Translations under genes and position numbers: made by a program
Notes under the pieces: generated by a model
What the model was told of the DNA's origin: nothing
Databases searched by the model: none
Seen by the model: the letters and a program-made list of their open reading frames with translations, nothing else
Assembly: GCA_037953625.1 (NCBI GenBank)
Contig: CM075652.1
Coordinates: forward strand, 149,668,597 to 149,732,596
DNA: 64,000 bases
Reading direction: 5' to 3'
Origin: Crotalaria pallida
Taxonomy: Eukaryota > Streptophyta > Magnoliopsida > Fabales > Fabaceae
Shown here: positions 10,999-20,589 of the stretch, piece by piece
How positions within the stretch are numbered: position 1 is the first letter of the stretch
Layout: every line of letters starts with the position of its first letter

Positions 10999-11259
10999 TT
11001 ATATATATATTCCATCACTTTGAACTTTAACTACAAATTTCACTTCCACCTTCATTCTATCAATGTGGTTGGTACTTGGTAGAAGCGTCGGTCGCCGAAA
11101 GTTTGATGGACGATTAGTGGTGATTGTTGTGGTAGTAGCGAGAATAATGCGTGATCCGGTGGTTGGAGTAAGGGAGGAGCAAGGATTGAAGATGAGGATG
11201 AGAACAAGGATAAAAGAATGTAAAGATGAAATCCCTGTGGCCCGAAGCTCTCTCACCAC
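10999..11259 (-). other. open frame with signal-peptide-like start, cut by LINE insertion
   Basis: The minus frame holds a hydrophobic stretch (SFILVLILIFNPCSSLT) followed by a Thr/Arg/Pro-rich region, which resembles a small secreted peptide precursor. The apparent Met lies inside sequence belonging to the adjacent LINE, so the original start is lost or absent. No recognised peptide motif (not a clear CLE, CEP or IDA signature). It could be chance. Confidence 0.2.
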
Positions 11260-13270
11260 ATTTTTGCTGATGATGCCTTATTTTTCATCAAGGCAAAAAA
11301 TTCACAAGTTCGCCTCCTTCGTTCGGTCATGGAAAGGTTCTGTAAGGCCTCTGGGCTAAAGGTGAATATGCAAAAATCCCGAATTTTCGGATCCAAAGGA
11401 ATCACAGCAGCGAAACGTAACAGATTTCAGGAAATAACAGGGATCCATTTCACTTATGAAATTGGTCGTTACCTGGGTTTTCCTATATTCGCAGGTAGAC
11501 AGAAGAAGGAGCATTTTGATTTCATTTTTGAGCGTGTCAATACAAAGCTTGCAGCTTGGAAGGGTCGTCTTCTAAACAAAGCAGCCCGCACAACTTTAGC
11601 TACTTCGGTTATTAATGTCATTCCTAGTTATTGTATGCAAAATTGCTGGCTGCCCGAGTCTGTGTGTGATAGACTGGATAAAATAGTTAGACAGTTCATT
11701 TGGCAAAAAAATGATTCCAATGGGTTACATTTGGTAAAGTGGGAAACTTGTACTAAACCAAAAAAGATTGGGAGGCTTAGGCATCCGAATTTCTAGAGAA
11801 CAAAATGTTGCTCTTCTCGGTAAGCATACTTGGAATTTGCTGCAGAATTCTGATAAGCTTTGGGTGCAGGTACTTAGAGACAAGTATGCTCCAGATGGTT
11901 TTTCTCTTACTACCAACGCTCACAGGGTGATAGGTTCTCCTATTTGGAGGGCAATTCTAAAAGCTACTCATAGACTTGCTCCTAGTTTTCACTTGAAGTT
12001 GGGTTCGGGTGAGGTATCCTTCTTCTTTGATAGGTGGCTAGAGAGTGGTCTTCTATGTGACAAGGTCCTATGGGTCGCAACGCAGGATGTTTATCTTCGA
12101 GTTAGAGATGTTTGGTATGATGGTGACTGGCATTTTGATTCTGTTCATACTCTTCTCCCTTCCTTGGTCAGAGATGATATTAGAAGTAGTACTATTATGC
12201 TCAATGATTCTGTTCCTGACTGCTATGCTTGGAAAGGGTCCATCAATGGTATATATAGCGTGAAGGAGGGTTATGCTTGGTTGCTGGACATGACTGACTC
12301 TATGAACAATCATTGGGGATGGATTTGGAAATTGAAAGCTCCTCAGAAAATTTGCTTTTTCATCTGGCTTGTTTGTCACCAAGCTATCCCAACCAATTCC
12401 TTTCTTCTCCGCCGCTGTTGTGTTGCTTCTGATACTTGTGGCAGGTGCAGGATGCATACGGAAACTGTTTTTCATTGCTTGAGAGATTGCCCCAAGGCTA
12501 CATCAGTTTGGAGTTTGTTTGGTATCAACGGAAACCAAAGCTTCTGGCATGAAGATGATGTTGTTAAATGGATTAGAAAGGGAATTGTTGATTTCAATCT
12601 CTATTTTTTGACCACACTTTGGTGGATTTGGAGAGCTCGATGTGAAGAAAGTTGTGCCAACCAGCTTCTCTCAACTCATGAAGTAATTCACCAATCCAAA
12701 TTACTCAATGAGGATGTGACGCAGTGCTTCGGGCAGGACGACAAGGTTAAGCAAACAAGATGGATTTCTTGGATTCCACCTGTGGAGACTAGCATTGCTC
12801 TCAATGTTGATGGTAGTTCATTGGGTAACCCAGGAAATGCTGGGTATGGTGACCTGTTACGTGATAGCAATGGGAAATGGCTTTGTGGCTTTGCAGACAG
12901 GCATGGGATTTCAAACAACATCCACATGGAGATTCTGACCATTTTGCATGGCCTGGAGGTTGCTTGGAATTGTGGCTATAGGAACGTGGAATGTCGCTCT
13001 GATTGTTTGGAAGTCTTACATTTAATTGAGATTGGTTGCAAGAAGTTTCATGCCTATGCAACAATCATTTCTAAGGTGCAGGATATGCTTAAGAGGGACT
13101 GGCTCATTTCTTTTCAACATACTCTTCGTGAGGGAAACCGGTGTGCAGACTTTATGGCCAAACTTGGGTCTCGTATGACTGCAGGAATGGAAATCTTTGT
13201 TTCACCTCCTCCTGGTTTAGCCCCTTTTTTGCTCGCTGATGCCATGGGAATCTCTTTCTCTAGGCCTTAG
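11230..13270 (+). pseudogene. LINE ORF2 fragment: RT C-terminus, zf-RVT, RNase H
   Basis: Reading starts CGPKLSHHIFADDALFF, containing the RT catalytic box FADD (codons 11263-11274), and continues through RYLGFPIFAGRQKKEHF to about 11796. A frameshift near 11770 (one base gained or two lost) moves the reading to the next frame. That frame stays open for about 500 codons to the TAG near 13270. It holds the zf-RVT zinc-binding region (WIWKLKAPQKICFFIWL, CGRC, VFHCLRDCP) and an RVT_3-type RNase H domain. RNase H residues are visible: D in LNVDGSS, E in HMEIL, D in CRSDCLEV and D in CADFMAKLG. Endonuclease and the RT N-terminus are absent. Apart from the frameshift and truncation the frame is well preserved, so the insertion is fairly young. 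Confidence 0.88.
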
Positions 13271-13307
13271 TCTTTTGTTTTTCTTTCCCACTGTACCAAA
13301 AAAAAAG
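11230..13307 (+). mobile_element. 5'-truncated non-LTR retrotransposon (LINE, plant L1 type)
   Basis: The segment begins abruptly within the reverse transcriptase (about ten residues before FADD) and ends with an A-rich tail at 13298-13307. 5' truncation plus a poly-A end is the usual product of target-primed reverse transcription. A clear target duplication is not visible. GC content is noticeably higher than in the surrounding AT-rich DNA. Confidence 0.85.
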
Positions 13308-13343
13308 TAAATAAATAAAGAGTAAATAATGCCTACATAGATA

Positions 13344-13695
13344 CTCACGCTTTTCAAAAAATTGGCCGTTTAGGATTAGGCACACAGATTAAGAAAATGC
13401 TAATTATTGTAGATATTATGTATAATATGCCCAAAATACCCCTATTTTATCTTTATTGAAAATTGTAGTGGTATTTAATCTTTATTAGTAAATGTGTCCA
13501 TTAATTAATGTATAGTGGTTTGAAGATGAGAAAGATGATAAAAGTAGGATTGATGAAGAGTAAGAAAAATGATTGAATGAAATGTTAAAATTGGAAAAAA
13601 AAAAATATATGTTTGTATATTGAAAATGTAAAAGGTCAAACTTTGTGAAACAAGAAAAAAAGCCTAAAAGGCTAAACTTTCTGAAACAGACGAAG
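13344..13695. mobile_element. Stowaway-like MITE
   Basis: Ends are CTCACGCTTTTCAAAAAATT and AAACTTTCTGAAACAGACGAAG (inverted partners with GTTT/CTTT differences), flanked by TA (13342-13343, 13696-13697). It sits about 35 bp beyond the LINE tail. Confidence 0.65.
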
Positions 13696-13697
13696 TA

Positions 13698-14073
13698 TTT
13701 AATTTTGTAAGCTATACTATCAACTTGAACTCTTAGCATAAAAATATTATCAACTCTGTTACATAAACATCTGTATTTGATATTTGTATGAGACACCTGT
13801 CTTTTTTGGTAAAAGTTGGTGGGTCATGTGGTTTCTCTTTCTTACAGGATCCACCATTTTTTACCCAAAAAAGCAGATGTCACTTACTGGTGTCAAATAC
13901 AGATGTTTTTCTAACATTTTTGAAATATTATTGTGTGGTGATGTCGAACGCATAACAATGAATTGTTTTTTTTTAAAAGGGACAATGAATTGTTAGTATA
14001 ATAAAGTACACCGTAATGTATACTCCATTTTAGAAAAGACCAATGCTGGGAGAGTTTAATTTTAAAAAACTAT
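13698..14073. other. intergenic, no gene seen
   Basis: Short palindromic CACCTGT/ACAGATGT motifs recur around 13765-13905 (ACATCTGTATTTGATATTTG versus TGTCAAATACAGATGTTTTT, inverted). This suggests a small decayed fold-back element. No coding evidence. Confidence 0.3.
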
Positions 14074-14088
14074 TAAACGAAAGCTTAA

Positions 14089-14206
14089 CCAACAAAGTCC
14101 AACACAGTTGGTAGATAGCTGGGTTCCTTAAGCATGATGTTGGGGGCATCTCGGAGGGGATTAGTCTTCAGCTGTCGGCTGAGGGATACTCTTGGTGTAC
14201 ACCAAA
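14089..14206 (+). mobile_element. short retroposed sequence (SINE-like) with 15-bp target duplication
   Basis: 118 bp bracketed by the perfect direct repeat TAAACGAAAGCTTAA (14074-14088 and 14207-14221), a target-duplication length typical of LINE-mobilised retroposons. The insert starts CCAACAAAGTCCAACACAGT and is more GC-rich than its flanks. A clear A/B-box pair and poly-A tail are not evident, so its tRNA ancestry is unproven. Confidence 0.65.
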
Positions 14207-14221
14207 TAAACGAAAGCTTAA

Positions 14222-15000
14222 AAACATTTTTTTCATCATCTATTTATGAATTTGTTCTCATTAATTTATTATTTTTTTAATTTTTATTTTGGCTTTTTAT
14301 TTTTTTTAAATATTCATTTTGATTTTTTTTTTTGGTTTACATGGGAGGTCTGGGACTAAAATCCATGACCTGGGGGAGGGGGAAATCCTAAATGTCCCTG
14401 CAACCATCAACTGGGCTGACTTACACGGACTCATTTTGATCTTTCTATTATCTAAATATTTATTTAAATGCAAATTTTGCCGCAATGGGAGAAAAAACCA
14501 ATTTAACAGTTTTTTTTTTGGTGTTTGGAATTCTACTGCTCAAAAAGTTTTCCAAGATAGGTTTGAAAAATAATGGAATAAGAAGAAAATATTGCAAAAT
14601 AATCCTTCTAAACTAATGCGAGGATGGAAGGGTCAAAATGACCATTTTTTTAAAAGATAAAGATCGAATTAAAAAAATTTAAAAAACTAATTAAATTGAT
14701 ATTCGTAAATATATAAAAGATTAAAAAGTATTTAAGCCTTGAATAACTAATAAAATTTAAATTAACTCTTAAATTAGTCAAAACAATTAAATTAATTACA
14801 AACGTAAATTTATTTATAAGTATTCAACCTTTACAAACGGTCACACACCAAAAAATAATCCCCGAGTCGAAAAATGTATTTTTATAAATATCTTCTTATT
14901 AAAAATACATTTTTAAAATCCAATTTGGGGTGTAAAAAATTATTTCGATTAAATCCCATTAAAAAAATAGGAATGGAAACTAAAAAATGGGATGGAGGAT
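14222..15000. other. intergenic, AT-rich, no gene seen
   Basis: Low-complexity A/T with long T runs. Around 14340-14430 there is a short GC-richer patch (CATGGGAGGTCTGGGACTAA) without coding support. Confidence 0.4.
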
Positions 15001-15089
15001 TAATACTCTTAGGTCTTGGATTTTTATTTTGCCACCTCAATTCTTGAAATAATACTCATTATGCCCTTTTAAAAAAACAAGAATTTTAC

Positions 15090-15295
15090 ACGGGTCGTAG
15101 GGGGTACTTACGACATGCAGGTCGTAGCACCCCCTTACGACCCTTTAAAAACTAAGTTTTGACACGGGTCGTAAGCAGGTGCTACGATCTCAGGTCATAA
15201 CACCCCCTTACGACCTGTCTTAAAACATGATTTTTTAAAGGGTCATAAGGGGGTGTTACGACCTACGGTCATAGCACCTGCTTACGACTTGGCCC
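15090..15295. repeat. array of palindromic GTCGTAAG/GGTGCTACGAC units, left arm
   Basis: Repeated, mutually inverted motifs of the form GTCGTAAGCAGGTGCTACGA and GTCGTAGCACCCCCTTACGA, separated by A/T-rich linkers such as CCTTTAAAAACTAAGTTTTG. At least three unit pairs are visible. GC-rich palindromes alternate with AT-rich linkers, giving strong cruciform and hairpin potential. Confidence 0.75.
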
Positions 15296-15407
15296 TTCTT
15301 GTTTTTTTTTATTCCTTTAAAGAGTAACTCATGTATTATATGTAATATTTTGATGTGTATTATATGTAATATTTTTTTAATTTTTTTCCCTGTGTGGAAG
15401 CAATATT

Positions 15408-15746
15408 TTGATGCATCCTGAGAGTATTGCTCAACTTTCAAACTTGAAATCATTGGATATAAGTGACTTTAAAAGGCTTGAGTATATCCCAGAGCTTCCA
15501 CCATTTCTAAAGCAGTTGTTGGCATTTGATTGCCCGTACATTAAAACAGTGATATCAAATTCAAGATTTAAACTACCGTTAGATTCCAAAAAGGGAAACT
15601 TCAAGTTTCATTCCACCAATAGCCAAGAACTAGATCCAAGTGCTTGTGGTAATATTGCGGCTGATGCATGGCTTAGGATCACCCAGGCTACATATAAATC
15701 TGTGTTCTATTGCTTTCCAGGGAGTGCAGTTCCTCAATGCTCGTAA
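15408..15746 (+). pseudogene. captured TNL-type LRR exon fragment (C-terminal side of the LRR domain)
   Basis: A 112-codon open frame reads PESIAQLSNLKSLDISDFKR, then LEYIPELPPFLKQLLAFDC and, after further residues, AWLRITQATYKSVFYCFPGS. This is the pattern of the last LRRs and post-LRR region of plant TIR-NBS-LRR resistance proteins (ELPP, DC, then FPGSAVP). It stops just after FPGSAVPQ when sequence changes to an A-rich junction with the right arm. A plausible acceptor (GTGTGGAAG) precedes it at about 15399. There is no NBS, TIR or complete LRR set, so it cannot be a functional receptor. The uninterrupted frame suggests recent capture or selection at the RNA level. Identification is from family knowledge, not a search. 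Confidence 0.7.
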
Positions 15747-15779
15747 AAAAAAAAAAAACAAAAACAAAAACAAAAAGGA

Positions 15780-15965
15780 GCAGGTCGTAAGCAGGTGCTA
15801 CGACCGTAGGTCGTACCACCCCCTTACGACCCTTTAAAAAATCATGTTTTAAGACAGGTCGTAAGAGGGTGTTACGACCTGGGGTCGTAGCACCTGCTTA
15901 CGACCCGTGTCAAAACTTAGTTTTTTAAAGGATCGTAAGGGGGTGCTACGACCTCCCTACGATCC
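15780..15965. repeat. array of palindromic GTCGTAAG/GGTGCTACGAC units, right arm
   Basis: Mirror image of the left-arm array: GTCGTAAGCAGGTGCTACGA, GGTCGTACCACCCCCTTACG, AGACAGGTCGTAAGAGGGTG and so on, with the same AT-rich linkers (TTTAAAAAATCATGTTTTAA). Confidence 0.75.
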
Positions 15966-16319
15966 GTGTAAAATTCTTGTTTTTTTAAAAGGATATAATG
16001 GCTATTATTTTAAGAATTGGGATGACATTCATAGGTATTGAGGTGACAAAATAAAAACCCTAATTCTTAGTATTATAAGTCTGGATGAGTGGGCTTGCTA
16101 AGAAGACTGTTTCACCCAATGATGTTTGGATCATTCTGGATCTACACTGCTACTCGTCCACTATATGGCCAACGACCCATTTGCCAACCTCTGCAACCCA
16201 ACTGTAGATCCGTCGCAATACAATTTGTACACTACAGTATTTTATAGAGCTTTCAATTTTGACCTCCATTTTATTTTTTCATGGAGAAAAATATCTTTCA
16301 ATGTGTTATTTTTTTCATT

Positions 16320-16415
16320 ATTATAAAAACGAAAAAAATCCATCTTCATGAAAACGAAAAATATCCGTTTTTGAGTAAACGTAAAAATTCCGTCTTTCAC
16401 AAAACGGAAGTTCAA
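16320..16415 (+). repeat. about 25-bp minisatellite, four diverged units
   Basis: Units run AAAACGAAAAAAATCCATCT, AAAACGAAAAATATCCGTTT, TAAACGTAAAAATTCCGTCT and AAAACGGAAG, each followed by a short TCATG/TGAG/TCAC spacer. An inverted, more diverged set occupies about 17785-17880. Confidence 0.6.
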
Positions 16416-17017
16416 AGGAACTTTAAAAATACAGAAGCAAGTCATTGCTTTTTTTTCCTTCTTAATTCTCAGAAAAAAAAATTAGTGGAAAACGGTTAAC
16501 ATCTCACTAATTGAGATACAACAAGAGCAGTTGATTTCACATCGAGGAGAGTCTCTCCTTTCCATTATTTTTTCCGGTCTTATTTATAATATAATTTTGG
16601 AGTTTTTCACTTCCACCAACAAAAATGATTAAAGTTGTTAGTGTCATTGAAAATATGAAAATTTGATATACTTTTTCAAAACTACCCCTGTAATTATTAT
16701 TGGAAATCTAAAAAGTGTTGATTTAATATGGGTATTTGTGGAAAGAAGTAATTAAATGATATTGAAAATTGAAATGAGGTCTTATAAATATGACCAAAAT
16801 AAAACTCCAAAAATATCTTATAAATAGGATCGAAGCGAATATATGTGCGTGGAACCCACGTGAAACCAAGCTGGTGGATTTTTTATTTCATATGGGTAGA
16901 GCCTCATTGCATCGTGGTCATGTGCTACAAGTTACTATAATTGATAGTTCCAATATTTCTTTCACGTTTTTTTTTTTTCAAATTGTACTCATTGCGTTTA
17001 CTTATGAGACTCTTTTG

Positions 17018-17275
17018 ATATTTTTATTTTATTCTTATTTATAGGACTTCATACCAATTTTCAATGATCATTAATTAATTTTTTTCACAAATATCCTTAT
17101 TTATTTAACACTTTTTAAATTCTCAATAATATTAATATAGGTAATTTTGAAAATACACATCAAAAGTTCACATTTTCAGTACAATTAACTAAATTAATCA
17201 ATTTTCTTAATAAACGTGAAATATCCCAAAAGAATCTAATAATCAGGGACAATTAGGGACGGAGGCCGGAGGGAG
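17018..17275. mobile_element. Stowaway-like MITE, family C, left end degenerate
   Basis: The right end GGACGGAGGCCGGAGGGAG is followed by TA (17276-17277). The interior (AATGATCATTAATTAATT..., ATATCCTTATTTATTTAACA) matches, in reverse orientation, the complete element at 48516-48788. The left terminus near 17018 is eroded. Confidence 0.5.
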
Positions 17276-17710
17276 TAACAAATTTCATCAGATAGAAAAA
17301 GATGATGCATCTGTAGAATAATACCCATAATGTCTTGGGAATATCATCTATCCACACAAAATTAAAAGAAGTAAAAGCCTTTGAGGCTAAGAAGTGTGCC
17401 ACCGCATTACAGCTTCTTGCGACATATGATAACTTGACTTCATTCATGTAAGATGCCTCCTCCTTGCTTTCTTTTATAATTTCACTCTAGTAGGACGGGT
17501 GGAACTCATCTGTATTACAAGCAGTAGTGATGGCTTGACAGTCTGTTTCAAAATGGACTGATAAAAAAAGCGAGATTCAGTGCTAACTCCACAGCCCATC
17601 TAAGTGCAGTAGCCTCCGCCATTGAAGGTTCAAGAGTATCAGGGTAAAATTGTGTTGCAGCATCAAGGGGAGTCCCCAATTGGTCTCTGTAAACAACTTA
17701 AAAGGGAATC
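17250..17710 (-). pseudogene. RNase H (RVT_3) fragment from a LINE-type ORF
   Basis: The minus strand reads DQLGTPLDAATQFYPDTLEP, then SMAEATALRWAVELALNLAF (the E helix), and after frameshifts and stops NEVKLSYVARSCNAVAHFLA with SKAFTSFNFVWIDDIPKTL. These match the C-terminal half of plant RNase H domains found in LINEs and in RVT_3 host proteins. Several stops interrupt it, so it is dead. It lies inside the long-TIR element at 16247-17963 and may have been captured. Confidence 0.6.
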
Positions 17711-17963
17711 ATTTCTTCCATGCTCTAAGGCCATACGCGTCAGGGGAGGAGGCCAACACGGTTAAAGACAGATTTTTTAAACTTTCGTCTTACGAAAGAA
17801 GGAGTTTTTTTCTTCCTAAAGATGGATATTTTCCATTCTCATGATGACGAAGTTTTTTCGTTTTTATAGGAACGGAAAAAATAAAACGCCGAAGGGTATT
17901 TTTGTCTTCGAAAAGGTAAATTGGGGACCAAAATCTCAAATTTGGGACCGAAATTGAAAGCTC

Positions 17964-19087
17964 ATTTTTATATAATGTACAAATTACTAATTTATTTGGA
18001 GTAATTAATAAAAACATTCAATATTTTTTTTTTAAGACGATTTGGAGAGGGTGCACGTCCAATGCAAGCTGGTTCTTATTACCTAAATCACTAATTTATT
18101 TTTCCTTATTGTTATTGTTAAAGAGAAACTAATTGGCTTAATCAGTATTACATATATAGTGAAATCAAATTAAAAAATTGTTGGATTCAAAACTAACATT
18201 ATGAAATACTTCAATACTAAAGGTAATATTGTAAAGTTATTTGTAGTGTAATTTTGTTAAAAATAATTTGTATTAAGCAATGAATGAAGTAAAAGAGAAT
18301 ACTAAAACATTCTTTACTGTGACATATAGTAAGAAGGAGAGGGGGTAATTATCGATAGTCCATTAGTGCCATCAATCAAAATTAATTATTTTTAGTGCTC
18401 TATTCGATTCTTAATATAAGTTTTTTTTGGGCAAATTCACATGAATTTATAAAGTTAGTTCATACTGTTTTTTACTGGAAGTTTATATTGTTAGTAATAT
18501 TAAAAATATCAATGTTTAATATATTTTTTAAGATTATTTTTATAATTATTATTGAGACTAAAAAATGTATTGATTAGATAATTAAGAATATTTGTAATAA
18601 AAATAATAATCACGAATTTAAAAAAAAATACTTATATTAAACGCATAAGTAATTTTATAAATATGGATGTATATGCTTGTTTAAAAAAAATTCTTTGAAA
18701 TTGTCTGATTCAAGATTTTGTATTTAAAAATACTCCATTTGTCTTCAAATATAGGATTTTTTTTAAAACTTTTGTTTTTTTTCTTTTTATAGGATCCTTT
18801 ATCAATTATCAATGACAAATAATTACTTATTTTTTTTTACAAACATCATTATTTACTCAATACATTTTAAAGTTTTAATAATTATTATTATTGGGTAATT
18901 TTGAAAAAACATACTTCCTCTGTCCCAAAGGATGATAACAAAATGGAGAAGTAAAAAAAAAAATTAAGAAGATGTGTATTTAATGGTTTGTCTAAAATAT
19001 TAACTATTTATCAAACAATTAATTTAATGCATGTTGCATTTATCAACCCATCACAATTCAAGTTAGAATTTCTAAATTTTTCATTTA
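17964..19087. other. intergenic, AT-rich, no gene seen
   Basis: Very A/T-rich with eroded MITE ends (for example ATACTCCATTTGTCTTCAAA at 18729 and CATACTTCCTCTGTCCCAAA at 18911). No coding support. Confidence 0.4.
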
Positions 19088-19096
19088 TTACTTTAA

Positions 19097-19434
19097 GGTT
19101 AAACTACGTATTTGGGTCATTACCTTATTTTTCAATATCAAATTTCTTACGTTTTTTTGTATCATATAGGTCCTTCATATTTCTTTTTGCTATCAAATTG
19201 GACCCTTACTCATTGTTCATCATATGTGTCAACATCATATTTGTCCATGTTTGCATTGTTGGATAGAGAAATGACACGTGTGCGTATCATATTGGTCCAT
19301 ATAGGATGAACAGTTATGCGTGGACCAAGTTGATAGTGAAAAGAAATGTGAGGGATCAATATGATAGGCCAATATGTTACCAAAAAAACGTAAGGTACCA
19401 ATTTGAAAAATAAGGCCAAATTAGTAGTTTAGTC
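19097..19434. mobile_element. Mutator-like MITE with 9-bp target duplication
   Basis: Perfect direct repeat TTACTTTAA at 19088-19096 and 19435-19443. The inverted ends GGTTAAACTACGTATTTGGG / GACTAAACTACTAATTTGGC extend inward for over 100 bp (CTTACGTTTTTTTG and related text on both arms). 338 bp, non-coding. Confidence 0.75.
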
Positions 19435-19443
19435 TTACTTTAA

Positions 19444-20130
19444 CTTTAGTTTGGAAAAAAAAAATATTACTATCCTTGTGAGACGGAGAAAATATTAAAT
19501 ATTACACATTTTTGGGGACGAAATAACACTAACTAAATTAACTAATTTTCTTCGTAAACATAACATGAATTCAATCAAAAAAAATCTTACACTTTTCGGG
19601 ACAAAATAAGTCATATTTCCTCTATCTCTAAATATAAGCACTATATAGTTTTTTTTGTCTCTAAATATAAGTTAGGGTCTTGTTAACAAGTGTCTTTAGG
19701 GAACTTGTTAAGAATACTAAAAGTGAAAAAAAATTCATAAGTCCAAGGTATTTATTCTCTCGAGAATCCAAAAAAGTGCATTTTTCATAACTTTTAACCA
19801 CATTTAATCACTTAACAAGTGCCCTAATGGCACTCTTTAGCATTTTCCTATAAGCTATTATCTCAATTTCCTATAACATTAATTACTTATTTTTCACAAA
19901 CATCCTTATTTACTTAACAATTTTTAGAGTCTCAATGATAATAGGTGTAATTTTGAAAAAGAAAATGCTAACAAGTGTCCTAATGACACTTATTAAAGAA
20001 TTAAAAGTGGTAAGAAAAACTCTTGGAAAGTGTGACTTTGGATATTTTTTAGGGAAGAATAAAGAGGGATTTGTGATTTTTTTCCCACCAAGGAAACCTT
20101 ACCAAGTGACATTTGAAAAAGTATACAAAA
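19444..20130. other. intergenic with MITE debris
   Basis: Contains eroded Stowaway-type text (CCTCTATCTCTAAATATAAG at about 19620) and two copies of a phrase about AAGTGYCYTAATGGCACT near 19815 and 19972. The open frame at 19935-20201 is not convincing. Confidence 0.3.
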
Positions 20131-20132
20131 TA

Positions 20133-20420
20133 CTCCCTCCATCCCTTAATGTAGGACATCATTTTGGTAGAATTGATCTCCTTTTTTGTAAGTCGTTTTA
20201 GAATATCTAGGTAGTATTAAAGAGTTTATTTCAAATACATCCCTCATAATTGCATAGGAGTGATATGGTAATAATTACAATAGAGAGAGAAATGAATAGA
20301 GTTGTAAAGTTTTAAATAGGGTTAACCTTGAAATGACAACATATTTTTTTGCTAAATTTAATAATAATAATTATTTTTATTAATCTACGTGAATTAAGTA
20401 AAAGTAACTTATATTAATAG
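20133..20420. mobile_element. Stowaway-like MITE, family B, right end eroded
   Basis: Starts CTCCCTCCATCCCTTAATGT after TA (20131-20132). Its interior (AGTATTAAAGAGTTTATTTC, AATAATTACAATAGAGAGAG) is the reverse complement of the element at 10477-10767. The right terminus fades into AAGTAACTTATATTAATAGA. Confidence 0.6.
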
Positions 20421-20589
20421 ATAGAAAAAAATATCATTTTCAATATCATTAGCAAGTAACTTTCTTAATTCATGCTAAAGTTCATTTTATTCAAATACGA
20501 AAAAGTACTGGTATCAATAATGATGGTACCTTCAAAATCGATACTGGTAATTATGATATCATTATTATGGATCTGGCTTCTCTGTGTTT

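Larger units (their letters stand above)
15001..16075 (+). mobile_element. long-TIR (Mutator/fold-back-like) element carrying a TNL-type LRR exon
   Basis: Left arm 15001 to about 15310 and right arm about 15765-16075 are inverted copies, about 90% identical over their core. Both start TAATACT, reach TTTTTATTTTG(C/T)CACCTCAA, then TTTTAAAAAAACAAGAATTT and the repeat arrays. The arms have internal indels: about 20 bp extra on the right and about 15 bp extra on the left. Between them lies an open LRR-like exon (see 15408-15746). I find no 9-bp target duplication at the outer ends. It may therefore be an old Pack-MULE, a fold-back element, or an inverted duplication that trapped the exon. No transposase is present. 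Confidence 0.7.
16247..17963. mobile_element. long-TIR Mutator-like element with minisatellite arms
   Basis: Outer ends are GAGCTTTCAATTTTGACC on the left and the inverse of GAGCTTTCAATTTCGGTCC on the right. They are flanked by the near-direct repeat TATTTTATA / ATTTTTATA, an imperfect 8-9 bp target duplication. The arms (about 16247-16430 and 17760-17963) share a roughly 25-bp reiterated motif (AAACGAAAAATATCCGTTTTTGA types) in inverted orientation at about 70-75% identity. The interior holds a decayed RNase H fragment and a truncated MITE. No transposase seen. Confidence 0.55.

Noticed and set aside
12068..12475. minus-strand open frame within the LINE
   Set aside because: Antisense of the well-supported LINE zf-RVT region.
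15090..15965. CRISPR-like array
   Set aside because: Units are palindromic and nearly contiguous with constant linkers, not unique spacers, and the window is a plant nuclear genome.
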